Shown here piece after piece: positions 9,885 through 20,274 of a stretch of DNA of 39,010 nucleotides (its first letter is position 1; every line of letters begins with the position of its first letter). Source of the stretch: Spirochaetales bacterium (GTDB taxonomy: Bacteria; Spirochaetota; Spirochaetia; Sphaerochaetales; Sphaerochaetaceae); contig JAAYDK010000208.1 in assembly GCA_012729295.1 (NCBI GenBank), positions 1 to 39,010 of the forward strand, in the 5' to 3' direction. Both the position numbers and the translations under genes were made by a program. Below the pieces are notes generated by a model that saw only the letters and a program-made list of their open reading frames with translations, was not told the DNA's origin and made no database searches.

Positions 9885-10853
9885 CTATTCATATAAAATC
9901 AGTATTTTTTTCAGCCAATTGCAGAGCCGTTTGCGATACATGGGAGGTTCTATGATTTCCACAGCATCGCCACACTGGATGATCCTCAGCATGAGTTCGA
10001 TTGAGTTTTCTGCCTTCATCGAACAATATAATGCACCGTTTTCCCGATGTGTGAATATCGGGTCCGAATGGAGAATCTGCCTGAACGAATTCAAGGCAGA
10101 TCTTTCCTTTATCTTCATTACTAGCGGTATCATGTCGAGACTTTCGTATCCTGAAGCGGTGTTTTCGGGCTTTTGAAACGGTTTGAGGTTGTCTGGAATC
10201 GTGTAGGTTTCGTCAAGAATGACCGCATTGGTAATGGTTGCGATGTCTATAGTAGTTATCACCGTCGTATGTCGGAGTCTTCCGGTAACGCTGATAGGAT
10301 TTCGACCGTTTTCTTCTTCTCTAAAACCGATGAAGTACGGAGCAAACTCTGTTTCGATGGTTTCATTATCCCGGACGTGTTGGATACGAACGATTTTTCC
10401 CGAAACCCAAGAATCGATAAGAACTTCAAAAATCATGTTAAACTGGCCGGTAACATCACGTTTTTTATTGACTTCACGTTCGATTGATTCTGCCAGCGAA
10501 ACGATATTGTCAGCAATTTTCGGTGCATACGAACGCATATTCATGGCAATTTTTCTTAATCCCGATGCTAAATGCGGATTTTGGAATTCGGTATTAGTCG
10601 CCAATATTTCTGCCGACAGGTTGAACGCTAGAGACTCGTACACACTTAATTCTATCGATTCGTCACCTTCCTTGGGCCTAATCTTGATAAGATTATTATC
10701 CTCATATATGTCGATATAGTTCTTTAGCTCATCCACATAACGGCTGATGGTGGACCGATGAACACCCAAACGACGCGCAATTTCCGATCTTCGCAGGCCC
10801 TCCGGGTGCGAATGAAGCAGTAGATCAAGTTGCGCGACTCGTTCTCCTTTCAT
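9885..10853 (-). CDS. HTH transcriptional regulator with probable WYL-type C-terminal domain
   Basis: N-terminal HTH (LRRSEIARRLGVHRSTISRYVDELKNY); overall layout of HTH_11/WYL regulators; C-terminal assignment less certain. Confidence 0.7.
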   Translation of the reverse strand: MKGERVAQLDLLLHSHPEGLRRSEIARRLGVHRSTISRYVDELKNYIDIYEDNNLIKIRPKEGDESIELSVYESLAFNLSAEILATNTEFQNPHLASGLRKIAMNMRSYAPKIADNIVSLAESIEREVNKKRDVTGQFNMIFEVLIDSWVSGKIVRIQHVRDNETIETEFAPYFIGFREEENGRNPISVTGRLRHTTVITTIDIATITNAVILDETYTIPDNLKPFQKPENTASGYESLDMIPLVMKIKERSALNSFRQILHSDPIFTHRENGALYCSMKAENSIELMLRIIQCGDAVEIIEPPMYRKRLCNWLKKILILYE

Positions 10854-11004
10854 GTAATCACCTTCTTTTCTGCACCATATTGCAACAAATTTGATTCAGT
10901 ATAGCATGATATGGTGTGTTTACCTATCAGAAATGTTGCAAACTCACCCACGCCGTCTAGTTGATTTCATAGACGAGTATATAAGAATTGCATACAATCT
11001 AGGT

Positions 11005-11208
11005 ATGGAAGAAAGCATAACACGGCTTGAAATGAAAACAGCTTTTATGGAAGATACGCTGCTTACGCTGAACACTCTCGTTGTAGAACAGCAAAAGCAA
11101 ATAGATGCGTTAACGACAGCGGTTCAAAAACTTGAGGCTAGGCTCGGTTATCTGATTGAAATGGAAGGCGAGGGGGCTAAAGCGGACCAGAGGCCTCCCC
11201 ACTACTGA
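11005..11208 (+). CDS. slyX: SlyX-family coiled-coil protein
   Basis: 67 aa MEESITRLEMKTAFMEDTLLTLNTLVVEQQKQIDALTTAVQKLEARL...RPPHY; SlyX-like coiled coil with conserved PPHY end. Confidence 0.8.
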   Translation: MEESITRLEMKTAFMEDTLLTLNTLVVEQQKQIDALTTAVQKLEARLGYLIEMEGEGAKADQRPPHY

Positions 11209-11999
11209 TGTACCGAATCTCTCTTTCTCCAAACGGTGCGCGCCAGACTGACTGTCTGAATTTCCCCTTCTTTGTTTAGCTTTTCGATTTTATGCATCAA
11301 TTCCGGTTCTTCGGCATGCAGGCCGTCTGATGATACGAGCGCGCTGTGCACAGTTATTTGATCCTCGCGTTGTGTTTCGGATGTGTATGAGATGTCGATT
11401 TCAGTAACTTTGTAATGATCTCTAAAGTCATTCGGCAGAGCATCCAGCATCCAGGAAACATAGGAAATATTATTTATGTGTCCGTTGAAATCTGCATCAC
11501 TATACAAAATTGTCGGATGATACTTCGGTAATTGATCCAGGGTGTCGTCAAACTGTTTCTGCCTGCCAAGGTCGCAATCTAGCTCGAATGGAGCTTTACT
11601 TCCGTCAAATCGTTCATAGAGCATAGGATTGCGCGATGGCCGGTGTGTATGTAAGTCTATTACCATCCATTGCGAAATAGCGCGAAATACTTCGCTTCCC
11701 TGAGTGTCGGTACCGACAGTTACTCTCGGGAAATAAAATTTCCATGGTTTTTGCGGCCATGTTTCAACTGAAATCGTTTCAGGCCAGACAATATATTTTG
11801 CTATGTTCAGTTTGGTTCTGATTAACACCCAAGTCATTCCTTTTTGCCTTAATTGCGGAATACTGGCATCAAGTTTATAAGCATGTAGCCCTGCAACTTC
11901 TTGAATAATCTGAAGGTAGTAGGTCAGTCGGGCGTAATAAAACGGATCTACCTGGAAACTGTATAGGGTAACGTCGGTCTTGTAAGTCGGCAAATTCAT
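11202..11999 (-). CDS. Acyl-ACP thioesterase (FatA/FatB-like)
   Basis: Hot-dog thioesterase pattern: WVLIRTKLNIAKYIVWPETISVETWPQKPWKFYFPR... and DADFNGHINNISYVSWMLDALP. Confidence 0.88.
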   Translation of the reverse strand: MNLPTYKTDVTLYSFQVDPFYYARLTYYLQIIQEVAGLHAYKLDASIPQLRQKGMTWVLIRTKLNIAKYIVWPETISVETWPQKPWKFYFPRVTVGTDTQGSEVFRAISQWMVIDLHTHRPSRNPMLYERFDGSKAPFELDCDLGRQKQFDDTLDQLPKYHPTILYSDADFNGHINNISYVSWMLDALPNDFRDHYKVTEIDISYTSETQREDQITVHSALVSSDGLHAEEPELMHKIEKLNKEGEIQTVSLARTVWRKRDSVHQ

Positions 12000-12547
12000 G
12001 TCTCGTCCTTTTCTCGATTCTTGTAAAAGCGCAATAAGGATCTCCCGTAAGCGCGTTCGTCGATAAACGCAAGGCTGCCTATGCGTTCACTCCACAGTTT
12101 TTTCTCTTCGGACGGATAGTGAATGATAAATAGACCGCCTTCCTTGACCACATGCTTTTCTGCAATCAGAGCCGCTAGCTCGGTTTTTCCTTTGAAAGGA
12201 AACGGAGGGTCGGCATACACGATATCATAATCTTGTTTTGCCTGGCGGATGAACGACTGCACGGATGTGACGAACAACGTTATCTGTGATTCTACGATAG
12301 AGATGTTTTGCATGATGACAGATCGTTTGCCCTTATCCATTTCAACGAGATGTACCGTAGAAGCTCCGCGTGAAGCGGCCTCGATTCCGACCGAACCGCT
12401 ACCAGAAAAGAGATCTAAAAACGAACAGTCGCTCAAATCACCGAGGATGGCGAATAAAGAGGTTCTCATTCGATCCATTGCCGGTCTGATTTCGCCCGGG
12501 GGACATTTGATAGTTCTGCCGCAATACCGGCCGCCTGTAATCCTCAT
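11996..12547 (-). CDS. rsmD: 16S rRNA (guanine(966)-N(2))-methyltransferase RsmD
   Basis: MRITGGRYCGRTIKCPPGEIRPAMDRMRTSLFAIL..FLDLFSGSGSVGIEAASRGA...DIVYADPPF: canonical RsmD motifs. Confidence 0.93.
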   Translation of the reverse strand: MRITGGRYCGRTIKCPPGEIRPAMDRMRTSLFAILGDLSDCSFLDLFSGSGSVGIEAASRGASTVHLVEMDKGKRSVIMQNISIVESQITLFVTSVQSFIRQAKQDYDIVYADPPFPFKGKTELAALIAEKHVVKEGGLFIIHYPSEEKKLWSERIGSLAFIDERAYGRSLLRFYKNREKDET

Positions 12548-12612
12548 TGCATCCGATTCCTCATATGGCAAGACCATAAGACTTCAAGAAAAAAAATACA
12601 ACTACTATGATG

Positions 12613-14697
12613 TTATAACTCCATCGATCGTTCTTCGAACGGAGGAGCATGCAGCAACACGTTTCTGATAGTAGCGTGTGATGCCGAAAGCAACGGAGTG
12701 TCTTTTTTTAAGACGGAATCGACCGCAGTCCTTACTTCGGTAATGAGGGGAAGATCGGTAGTCAGGCTTGCGAAACGGAGCTTCAGAAATCCAGATTGCC
12801 TTGTTCCTGCCACTTCGCCAGGACCTCGAATCAGCAAATCTTGTTCAGCGATGTAAAAACCGTCTGTCGAATCTTTCATCACCATGAGCCTTTGTCGGGC
12901 ATCATCGCTTAAATCTGCTTCGTAGACTAAAAAACAGTAGGATTGGAGCGTACTTCGTCCGACTCGTCCACGCAGCTGGTGTAGAGCCGCCAGTCCGAAG
13001 CGTTCGGCATGCTCGATTACCATGCAGGTTGCATTCGGTATATCGATTCCGACTTCTACGACGCTTGTAGATACCAGATATGATATTTCTCCGCGATTGA
13101 AGCGCAACAAGATATCGACCTTTTCATTCTCTGGGAGACGGCTATGAATCAATGCAGCCGGGATTCCTGGGTACATTTCCTGCGATAGCTTTTTGAACAT
13201 CGATTCAACATCCCGTAGATTTGAATTTCCGTCCGATTCGATACGTGGATAGACGAAGTATGCCTGATGGCCTCGCGAAAACTCGACTTTGATAGCTGCA
13301 TACATCCTTTCTCTGCTTTGATTCGATACCAGATACGTAACAATCGCAATTCTTCCGACAGGCATCGTTCGAATCGTCGAGATATCGAGGTCTCCGAATA
13401 CAGTCAGAGCGAGTGTTCTGGGAATCGGAGTTGCGCTCATCATCAGCACGTCCGGATACGATGCTTTGTCTAAAAGAGATAACCTCTGTACGACACCGAA
13501 TCGCTGCTGCTCGTCTATGATGATATAGCGGAGGTTTGCAAACGTGACGTCTTCGGAAAATAGCGCATGTGTTCCGATAATTATGTCGATATCGTGGTGT
13601 TCTAGAGCTTTTAGCAAGTTTCTTCGTGCAATCCCTGTTACGCTTCCGGTTAAAAATGCGATGCGTACACCAAACGGTTCGAGCATTCCCGCTGCCTTCT
13701 CCGCATGTTGGCGTGCAAGCAGTTCGGTCGGAGCCATGAAGGCTACCTGGCCCTGCTCTTGGATAACCCGTAGTGCAGAAATCCATGCTACGAGTGTTTT
13801 TCCGGATCCGACATCTCCTTGAAGCAATCGATTCATCGGGGCTGCAAGAGCCATATCTCTACGAATCTCTTCTAATGCATGCATTTGGTCTTTGGTCAGA
13901 GAAAAGGGAAGAGAATGGATAAAACGATTTTCTAATACTGTAATTTCAGTATTCTTAAGGTTTTTATTGCCTGTCCTTGTACTATTCGTTTTTCTTCTTC
14001 CGATGAGTTGAAGATAGAATAATTCAGTAAAGGCAAGCGTTTTGAGAGCTGATTTCAATATCGTCTGGGACTCTGGCTCGTGAAGAATCCTGATTGCCGA
14101 ATCGGTATCGAGCAATTGATGTTCTTTCATAATATATTCAGGTAGTTCGTTCTCAAGAACCCCGCACTGTCCGAGAATCCCGGCTATGTCGCGTCTTATG
14201 ATTCTTTGAGTCAATATACCGGATAAAGGATATACCGGAATCATCTTGCCGAAATCATGCGGAAGCGACCCGTCTGGCAATACCGGTGTCATTTCGAATT
14301 GGGAGCTTTGCAACTCGTGAAAATGTCTCTGAAATTGCCCGTATAGATAAAACAGCGATCCGATGCGTAATACACGTTCTAAAAAATTTCTCCCGAAACA
14401 AAGCAGGGAGGCTCTTTGTGATCCCGATTCATCGGCATCGCGGACAATGACTTTTAACGTTCTTTTTTTTCCAGATCCAAAATAACTGTGCGATACTACC
14501 TGAACTATCGTATTCGCTTGTCCGCCATCGGGAATTTCACTAAGCGATGTGAATGAAGTACGGTCTTCATAAGATCGTGGAGCACAGAGCAAAAGATCGG
14601 CCCAAGTCTCGATTCCCAGGTTTTCGTATGCCTTCGCAACACCTTTTCCTACACCTTTGAGGGCTGTTACCGGTTGCTTAAGTTGCCGAATGAACAT
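12613..14697 (-). CDS. recG: ATP-dependent DNA helicase RecG
   Basis: Full-length: LKGVGKGVAKAYENLGIETWADLLLCAPRSYEDR, LLQGDVGSGKT, MSATPIPRTLALTVFGDLDISTIRTMPVGR, QLRGRVGRS. Confidence 0.96.
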   Translation of the reverse strand: MFIRQLKQPVTALKGVGKGVAKAYENLGIETWADLLLCAPRSYEDRTSFTSLSEIPDGGQANTIVQVVSHSYFGSGKKRTLKVIVRDADESGSQRASLLCFGRNFLERVLRIGSLFYLYGQFQRHFHELQSSQFEMTPVLPDGSLPHDFGKMIPVYPLSGILTQRIIRRDIAGILGQCGVLENELPEYIMKEHQLLDTDSAIRILHEPESQTILKSALKTLAFTELFYLQLIGRRKTNSTRTGNKNLKNTEITVLENRFIHSLPFSLTKDQMHALEEIRRDMALAAPMNRLLQGDVGSGKTLVAWISALRVIQEQGQVAFMAPTELLARQHAEKAAGMLEPFGVRIAFLTGSVTGIARRNLLKALEHHDIDIIIGTHALFSEDVTFANLRYIIIDEQQRFGVVQRLSLLDKASYPDVLMMSATPIPRTLALTVFGDLDISTIRTMPVGRIAIVTYLVSNQSRERMYAAIKVEFSRGHQAYFVYPRIESDGNSNLRDVESMFKKLSQEMYPGIPAALIHSRLPENEKVDILLRFNRGEISYLVSTSVVEVGIDIPNATCMVIEHAERFGLAALHQLRGRVGRSTLQSYCFLVYEADLSDDARQRLMVMKDSTDGFYIAEQDLLIRGPGEVAGTRQSGFLKLRFASLTTDLPLITEVRTAVDSVLKKDTPLLSASHATIRNVLLHAPPFEERSMEL

Positions 14698-14707
14698 CGG
14701 TTCACCT

Positions 14708-15310
14708 CTAGAAGGGTAAATTGGCCAGAAGGTTGGTCGCTATTCCGATTATAATAGACAGGAGAATAAACAGTGCGATCATGATAAGCAGAGAAGCCAA
14801 TACAAGATTACGGTTTGACGTTTCCTTACCTCTAAATACGTACCGCAACACCATATCGAGAATCTTGTTGAGCCATGTATCGAGTACTGCAATCAACTGT
14901 ATCGAATGCTCGGTACGACGGAAACACAAGTAAAGCCGTATTGCAAGCATGATGCAGAGGATACCTACGACATAGGCTCCCGCCGACCACCACAGCGAAC
15001 GCACGATTAAAGCTAGGGCATAACCGACTGACATATGGCCGGTATATGCATAGGTCTGCAGCAGGCGTTGTACGATATTCAGAGAAATCAGTGCGACTAG
15101 AGGGCTGAAATCAAGTCTGCCTATCGTAACCGGCACAAATCGCTTGAAGAAATGTAAATACGGATCGACGATTTTATAGATAAGTTCAACTACCGGACCC
15201 CTGCCTGATTGTACCTGGGGAAGTTGAATCCACGTAAGAAAAATCCTAATAATCACCAGTAGATAATAGATTGATAATAAAAATGCGAGTATCCGTGCAA
15301 TTTCTTGCAT
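14708..15310 (-). CDS. YggT-family membrane protein
   Basis: FLTWIQLPQ....VYKIVDPYLHFFKRFVPVTIGRLDFSPLVALISLNIVQRLL: YggT signature. Confidence 0.85.
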   Translation of the reverse strand: MQEIARILAFLLSIYYLLVIIRIFLTWIQLPQVQSGRGPVVELIYKIVDPYLHFFKRFVPVTIGRLDFSPLVALISLNIVQRLLQTYAYTGHMSVGYALALIVRSLWWSAGAYVVGILCIMLAIRLYLCFRRTEHSIQLIAVLDTWLNKILDMVLRYVFRGKETSNRNLVLASLLIMIALFILLSIIIGIATNLLANLPF

Positions 15311-15320
15311 TTGCAGCCTC

Positions 15321-18300
15321 CTAATCGAACCAAACAGAAGAGACTGCTTGGTTTTTCTGTAACGCTTGGATAAGTTGTTCGTCGTAGCAGACCGAAAATT
15401 CTCTTGCTGCTTTTATTAATGTCTCGGTTTTTTTGCTATTCGGCAAACCAGATTCTTGATGATCTTCGTTTATTTGCTCTTCTTCAATGATATGTAGCGA
15501 TAGTGAGCAGGGACCTGAATAGGTAATGCATGTATCGAGTAATTCATGAAGTAACGACTTATTGCAAAACTCCTTGACGAGCGCGATATGTGCTTCACGG
15601 ATCGCTTGTGGTTCCAATTCTTCCGGTTTGACAATTTTTTCTATGATAAACGAAAGCTTGTCCTGTCTGGACTCGAATTTCCCCTTAAAACCATATATAT
15701 TGTCGCTTTTCACCGTTTCTTCGATATCTTTCCATACCTTTGGGAACGCAACCGAATCCACTGACCCGTTAAAATCGCTGAGTAAAAGAAACGCCATCTT
15801 GTCGCCGGCCCCCCCTTTTGTCGAAATCTCCCTAATGTTATCGACCATCGCAACCAGACTGACCGGACGGTCTTTCGGTAATCGTTCAGGATGCCCGAGG
15901 TCAACGGTCACACAACGCTTATGGATGTCGCGATAAAAATCCATCGGGTGTCCTGATACATAAAAGCCGAGCAATCCTCGTTCGATTTCAAGTTTTTCCA
16001 TCAACGTCGAATCTTCAAGTACAACCATCTCGAACGAATCGATGCATGCCTCTTCATCGGCATCAAAGAGGGAGCCTTGGCCATATTGCTCGTTTTCATG
16101 GCGTTTTTGGACAAATTTAATAGCTTGTTCAAGGTTTTCGAGTAATGTCGGCCGATTTGTCCCCATTCCGTCGAAAGCACCCGCGTTAATCAGCGATTCA
16201 AGTAATTTGGAGTTGAGAACACGCGGTTCGCAACGGTACAAGAAATCAAGAAAATCGGTAAACGGTCCCCTTGCCTCACGTTCCTTTAGGATGCTTTCGA
16301 CTGCTGCTTCACCGACATTTTTAATTCCCAGCAGACCATAGACTATTTTTCCGTCGACTACATTAAACTGCTTGTCTGAATGATTGATAGACGGGGGTAA
16401 GATCTTAATGCCCATCGACTTTGCTTCGTTAATGTACTGCGTAAGCTTATCTGGATCGTTGATTTCGTTTGTCAGGTTTGCGGCCATGAATTCGGCTGGA
16501 TAATTGGCTTTGAGATAGGCGGTTCTATAGGCGACGACGCTATAGGCTGCCGCATGCGATTTGTTAAATCCATAACCGGCAAACGGAAGCAGCATATCGA
16601 ATATTCCTTCTGCAATCTCTTTGGAATAACCTCGTTTTCTCGCACCTTCGATGAAAGAAGCTTTTTCCTTCTCCATCACTTCAACTTTCTTTTTACCCAT
16701 CGCACGGCGTAATAGATCTGCATGACCAAGTGAGTAGCCTGCAATAATCTGCGCTACTTTCATTACCTGTTCTTGGTACACGATAACACCGTATGTGGTT
16801 TTAAGCGGTGGTTCGAGGTCTGGATGGAAATACTCGATCGGTTTGATTCCGTTTTTTGAATCGGTGAATTTTGGGATATAGGCCATAGGTCCGGGTCTGA
16901 AGAGCGCGTTTAACGCAACAAGGTCCTCAATCGAGCTTGGTTTCGCCTCTTTGAGAATCCTTTGCATCCCCGAACTTTCAAACTGAAAAATCCCCGCACT
17001 ATCTCCTTTGCCGAGCATCTCAAACGTTTTTGTATCATGCTCGTCTACGTTTTCTATCGAAAAAGACGGGTCGCGTTTTTTAATTAAATCTTCGGTATGC
17101 TTGATGAGCGTAAGTGTTTTAAGTCCCAAAAAGTCCATTTTCACCAGACCGCAACCTTCAAGCAGTTCCATCGTATACTGGGTTGAAATCGCTTCGGTTT
17201 TGGGATCACGATAGAGCGGAACATAATCGGTAAGCTTTGTTTTTCCAATAACGACTCCGGCTGCATGGGTTGACGTATGCCTGTTGAGGCCTTCTAGACG
17301 TCTTGCCACATCGAATAACTCGGCATACACACCGCCTTGTTGTTCGAGTTCCTTCAGTTCGCTGGAGAATTCAAGCACGTTTTGCAAGGTAATTTTCCGG
17401 GCCTTTCCGGTGGTTTCATCAGGAGGAAGTTCATCGGGAATCAGATTGACTATCCTGGTAGCCTCGGCAAAGGGAATATCCAAAGTTCGAGCAACGTCTT
17501 TCAGGACTGCTTTGATTTTTAATGTCCCGAAGGTTGCAATCTGAGCAACTCTTTCCGTTCCATATTTTTCGGTTACGTAATCGATTACTTCCTGCCGTCG
17601 TTCAAAGCAAAAATCGATATCGAAATCGGGCATCGATATTCGTTCCGGATTTAAAAATCGTTCGAACAATAAATCATACTTAATGGGATCGATATCGGTA
17701 ATCGTCATGGCATATGCCACGATAGAACCTGCCCCGGATCCGCGACCCGGACCGACGGGAATCCCATGCTGCTTTGCCCAATAGATAAAGTCCCAGACGA
17801 TGAGGAAATATCCGGTAAAACCCATTCGGATTATGACATCGAGTTCGTAATCGAGCCGTTTCTGCAATTCTTCGGTAACGACGGCATAGCGCTTTGCCAG
17901 CCCTTCGTTTGCTATATGGCGCATATAATCTTCGGGGCTGTTAAATTCGCTTGGAATATCATAATCAGGCAACATCGGACCTGGCTGACTGATGGTGAGA
18001 TTGCAGCGTTGTGCTATGGTGACACTATTTGAAATAGCTTCTGGAATCCAGGAAAAGAGTTCGGCCATTTCGTCCTGGCTCTTCAAATAGAATTCCTGAG
18101 TCTCGAATCGCATTCTGTTCGTATCGTTTTTCTTCCGGTTCGTTCCTATACACAGTGCGATATCCTGTGCATTTGCATCTGAAGCTTCTATATAATGAAT
18201 ATCATTGGTTGCGACTACCGGTATTCCTGTTTCGCGCGATATCTTTGCAAGATCCCGATTCACTTGTTTTTGAATAGGGATAAAGTGATCCTGAAGTTCA

Positions 18301-18821
18301 AGGTAATATCGGTTGTCGTCAAATATCGACGAGTACTCGATTGCCCTTTGTTTTGCCCTATCGTAATTTCCCTGTTCCAGCAGAGACGGTATTTCTCCTG
18401 CGAGACATGCGGATAAGCAGATCAATCCCGCGTTATGATCGCGCAACAGCTGGTCATCGATTCTAGGTTTGTAATAATACCCGTCCGTATAGGAAATGGA
18501 GTTGAGCAGCATGAGGTTGCGGTATCCTTCTTCATTCATCGCTAATAGGATGAGATGATAATACCTTGCGCTTGAGCTTGCCGTAATCCGATCGGTGTGC
18601 GATTCCGGGTTGACATAAAATTCGCAACCGATAATCGGATTGATTCCCGCTGATTTGCAATCCAGATAAAAACGTAAAGCACCAAACATGTTTCCGTGAT
18701 CGGTGATTGCAAGATGTTTCATGCCAAATTCTTTGGCCTTTTCGATATAACGTAGTATTGGTGCGGCACCATCGAGTAGCGAATAATCTGTGTGGTTGTG
18801 CAGATGGACAAAATCGGGCAT
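15321..18821 (-). CDS. dnaE: DNA polymerase III subunit alpha
   Basis: 1166 aa; PHP domain HLHNHTDYSLLDGA; polymerase core PGRGSGAGSIVAYAMTITDIDPIKYDLLFERFLNPERISMPDFDIDF. Confidence 0.97.
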   Translation of the reverse strand: MPDFVHLHNHTDYSLLDGAAPILRYIEKAKEFGMKHLAITDHGNMFGALRFYLDCKSAGINPIIGCEFYVNPESHTDRITASSSARYYHLILLAMNEEGYRNLMLLNSISYTDGYYYKPRIDDQLLRDHNAGLICLSACLAGEIPSLLEQGNYDRAKQRAIEYSSIFDDNRYYLELQDHFIPIQKQVNRDLAKISRETGIPVVATNDIHYIEASDANAQDIALCIGTNRKKNDTNRMRFETQEFYLKSQDEMAELFSWIPEAISNSVTIAQRCNLTISQPGPMLPDYDIPSEFNSPEDYMRHIANEGLAKRYAVVTEELQKRLDYELDVIIRMGFTGYFLIVWDFIYWAKQHGIPVGPGRGSGAGSIVAYAMTITDIDPIKYDLLFERFLNPERISMPDFDIDFCFERRQEVIDYVTEKYGTERVAQIATFGTLKIKAVLKDVARTLDIPFAEATRIVNLIPDELPPDETTGKARKITLQNVLEFSSELKELEQQGGVYAELFDVARRLEGLNRHTSTHAAGVVIGKTKLTDYVPLYRDPKTEAISTQYTMELLEGCGLVKMDFLGLKTLTLIKHTEDLIKKRDPSFSIENVDEHDTKTFEMLGKGDSAGIFQFESSGMQRILKEAKPSSIEDLVALNALFRPGPMAYIPKFTDSKNGIKPIEYFHPDLEPPLKTTYGVIVYQEQVMKVAQIIAGYSLGHADLLRRAMGKKKVEVMEKEKASFIEGARKRGYSKEIAEGIFDMLLPFAGYGFNKSHAAAYSVVAYRTAYLKANYPAEFMAANLTNEINDPDKLTQYINEAKSMGIKILPPSINHSDKQFNVVDGKIVYGLLGIKNVGEAAVESILKEREARGPFTDFLDFLYRCEPRVLNSKLLESLINAGAFDGMGTNRPTLLENLEQAIKFVQKRHENEQYGQGSLFDADEEACIDSFEMVVLEDSTLMEKLEIERGLLGFYVSGHPMDFYRDIHKRCVTVDLGHPERLPKDRPVSLVAMVDNIREISTKGGAGDKMAFLLLSDFNGSVDSVAFPKVWKDIEETVKSDNIYGFKGKFESRQDKLSFIIEKIVKPEELEPQAIREAHIALVKEFCNKSLLHELLDTCITYSGPCSLSLHIIEEEQINEDHQESGLPNSKKTETLIKAAREFSVCYDEQLIQALQKNQAVSSVWFD

Positions 18822-18890
18822 GTTGTCGACTCCTAGAATGAGGGTATTGTATCATAACCGCCTATGACGCAAAACCGTTCGATTGCATTG

Positions 18891-19778
18891 CTAACGTTCA
18901 ATCAGGCTTTGAGTATTCAATTGATGAAGCGCAACTTCAAAAAATCGTTTGGCGCGCTCCTTTTGCAAAAGGCTTACCGTAACATGGCTATTATCTATTG
19001 CTTCGCCAAGCATTTTTGCAAGGCGTGCGATATGATTTGGAGAAAATGGCAGCATGGTTCCTCTTGCCAAAACCTCGATGTCCTGAAATTGATGAAAGCC
19101 TCCGGTCGGCATGGTAAAACAAAACCTAAAATTCGTTATGACTGACTGGTTGTACGAGCAGACTAATGCAAGATTCACTGATTCTTGCGGATTGTACATC
19201 GGATTTCCTGCAGAAAGAAAGATACTGAAGTCTTCACGATCGAATCCGATGCGAACCCGTGTTATCATCTCGTGTTTATCCAGAGTCAACGCTCCACTTC
19301 GGTCATAGAGCTTCCCGGTAGTTATCCACCGGCTATCCGATCTCGGGGCGTCGAGCTTCTTTATTTCGATTTCCGTACGAAGAACTGCAAGGGTTCCCGA
19401 GATAGCCAATCGCAGATCTCCAGTACACAAAGAGCCGCCTATCGTTGCTTGATTTCTGATAATTCTCGTACCCAAAGCCTGTAGTGTTTGCGTCAAAGGA
19501 TCGGGAAGTACCTGCTTTCCAATTTGTAATAACTGACTAATCGTTACCATCGATCCGATTTCCAAATACCGATCTGTCCTGTTGATTCGCTTGAGATCGG
19601 GAATCTCGTTCAGCGAAATGATATCGTTGCTATCCTTGGTAGGATAGTAATCGTGGCGGCTCATGATATAGGTACCACCAGCCCAGTAGATGGCATTCGG
19701 AAAGCGCGACGTGGCTGATAGTAAGTCGGTCATCGATTTAGGAACATGGATGGCTGGAGATCTAATTCCTTCGTACAC
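18891..19778 (-). CDS. FAD-binding subunit of a xanthine-dehydrogenase-like complex
   Basis: CO-dehydrogenase/XDH FAD-subunit pattern (YWAGGTYIMSR, ALGTRIIRNQATIGGSLCTGDLRLAISGTLAVLRTEIEI). Probable GTG start at 19778, overlapping the upstream gene. Confidence 0.75.
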   Translation of the reverse strand: MYEGIRSPAIHVPKSMTDLLSATSRFPNAIYWAGGTYIMSRHDYYPTKDSNDIISLNEIPDLKRINRTDRYLEIGSMVTISQLLQIGKQVLPDPLTQTLQALGTRIIRNQATIGGSLCTGDLRLAISGTLAVLRTEIEIKKLDAPRSDSRWITTGKLYDRSGALTLDKHEMITRVRIGFDREDFSIFLSAGNPMYNPQESVNLALVCSYNQSVITNFRFCFTMPTGGFHQFQDIEVLARGTMLPFSPNHIARLAKMLGEAIDNSHVTVSLLQKERAKRFFEVALHQLNTQSLIER

Positions 19779-20274
19779 GTCTGCGCCTCCGATAATTTGC
19801 TGCCGAATTAAATATTTCGATAATCTCGTTAGCTTCCAAACACATGCAGCGGTTGAGGCCGAGTTCTTTGACAACCGCCTCATCATCAAGATTTGAATCG
19901 GTTGATTCTTTCTCTTCCGTCTTTCCGATTGTTCTTAGTAAAGATTCAAAAATCAGAGTTTTTGATGCATGGCAAAGCGGACACGGATGTGATTTGGCGT
20001 CTTCGTAGGCTCTTTCGATATCATGCCAAAACCGAGTTCTCCGATATCCTTCAAACGTAAGAACGTGCGCATTTCGTAGCCTAAATGCAGGAATCAGGCA
20101 AGAAAGTACCGCAGTATCGTTGAGCAATACCACGCAATTACCACAATTGCCATCGCTGCATTTTGCATTGAAATTCGATTGTTCTACATCTTCCATCAGA
20201 ATTGAATTCAGCGGTTTATTGGAATTTACCGTGAGAAGAATCCGTTTCCCGTCGATGGTACATTCAATCTTCAT
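19762..20274 (-). CDS. (2Fe-2S)-binding subunit of a xanthine-dehydrogenase-like complex
   Basis: First cluster KCSDGNCGNCVVLLNDTAVLSC; second-cluster cysteines CPLC and CMC; overlaps the neighbouring subunits. Confidence 0.75.
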   Translation of the reverse strand: MKIECTIDGKRILLTVNSNKPLNSILMEDVEQSNFNAKCSDGNCGNCVVLLNDTAVLSCLIPAFRLRNAHVLTFEGYRRTRFWHDIERAYEDAKSHPCPLCHASKTLIFESLLRTIGKTEEKESTDSNLDDEAVVKELGLNRCMCLEANEIIEIFNSAANYRRRRRVRRN

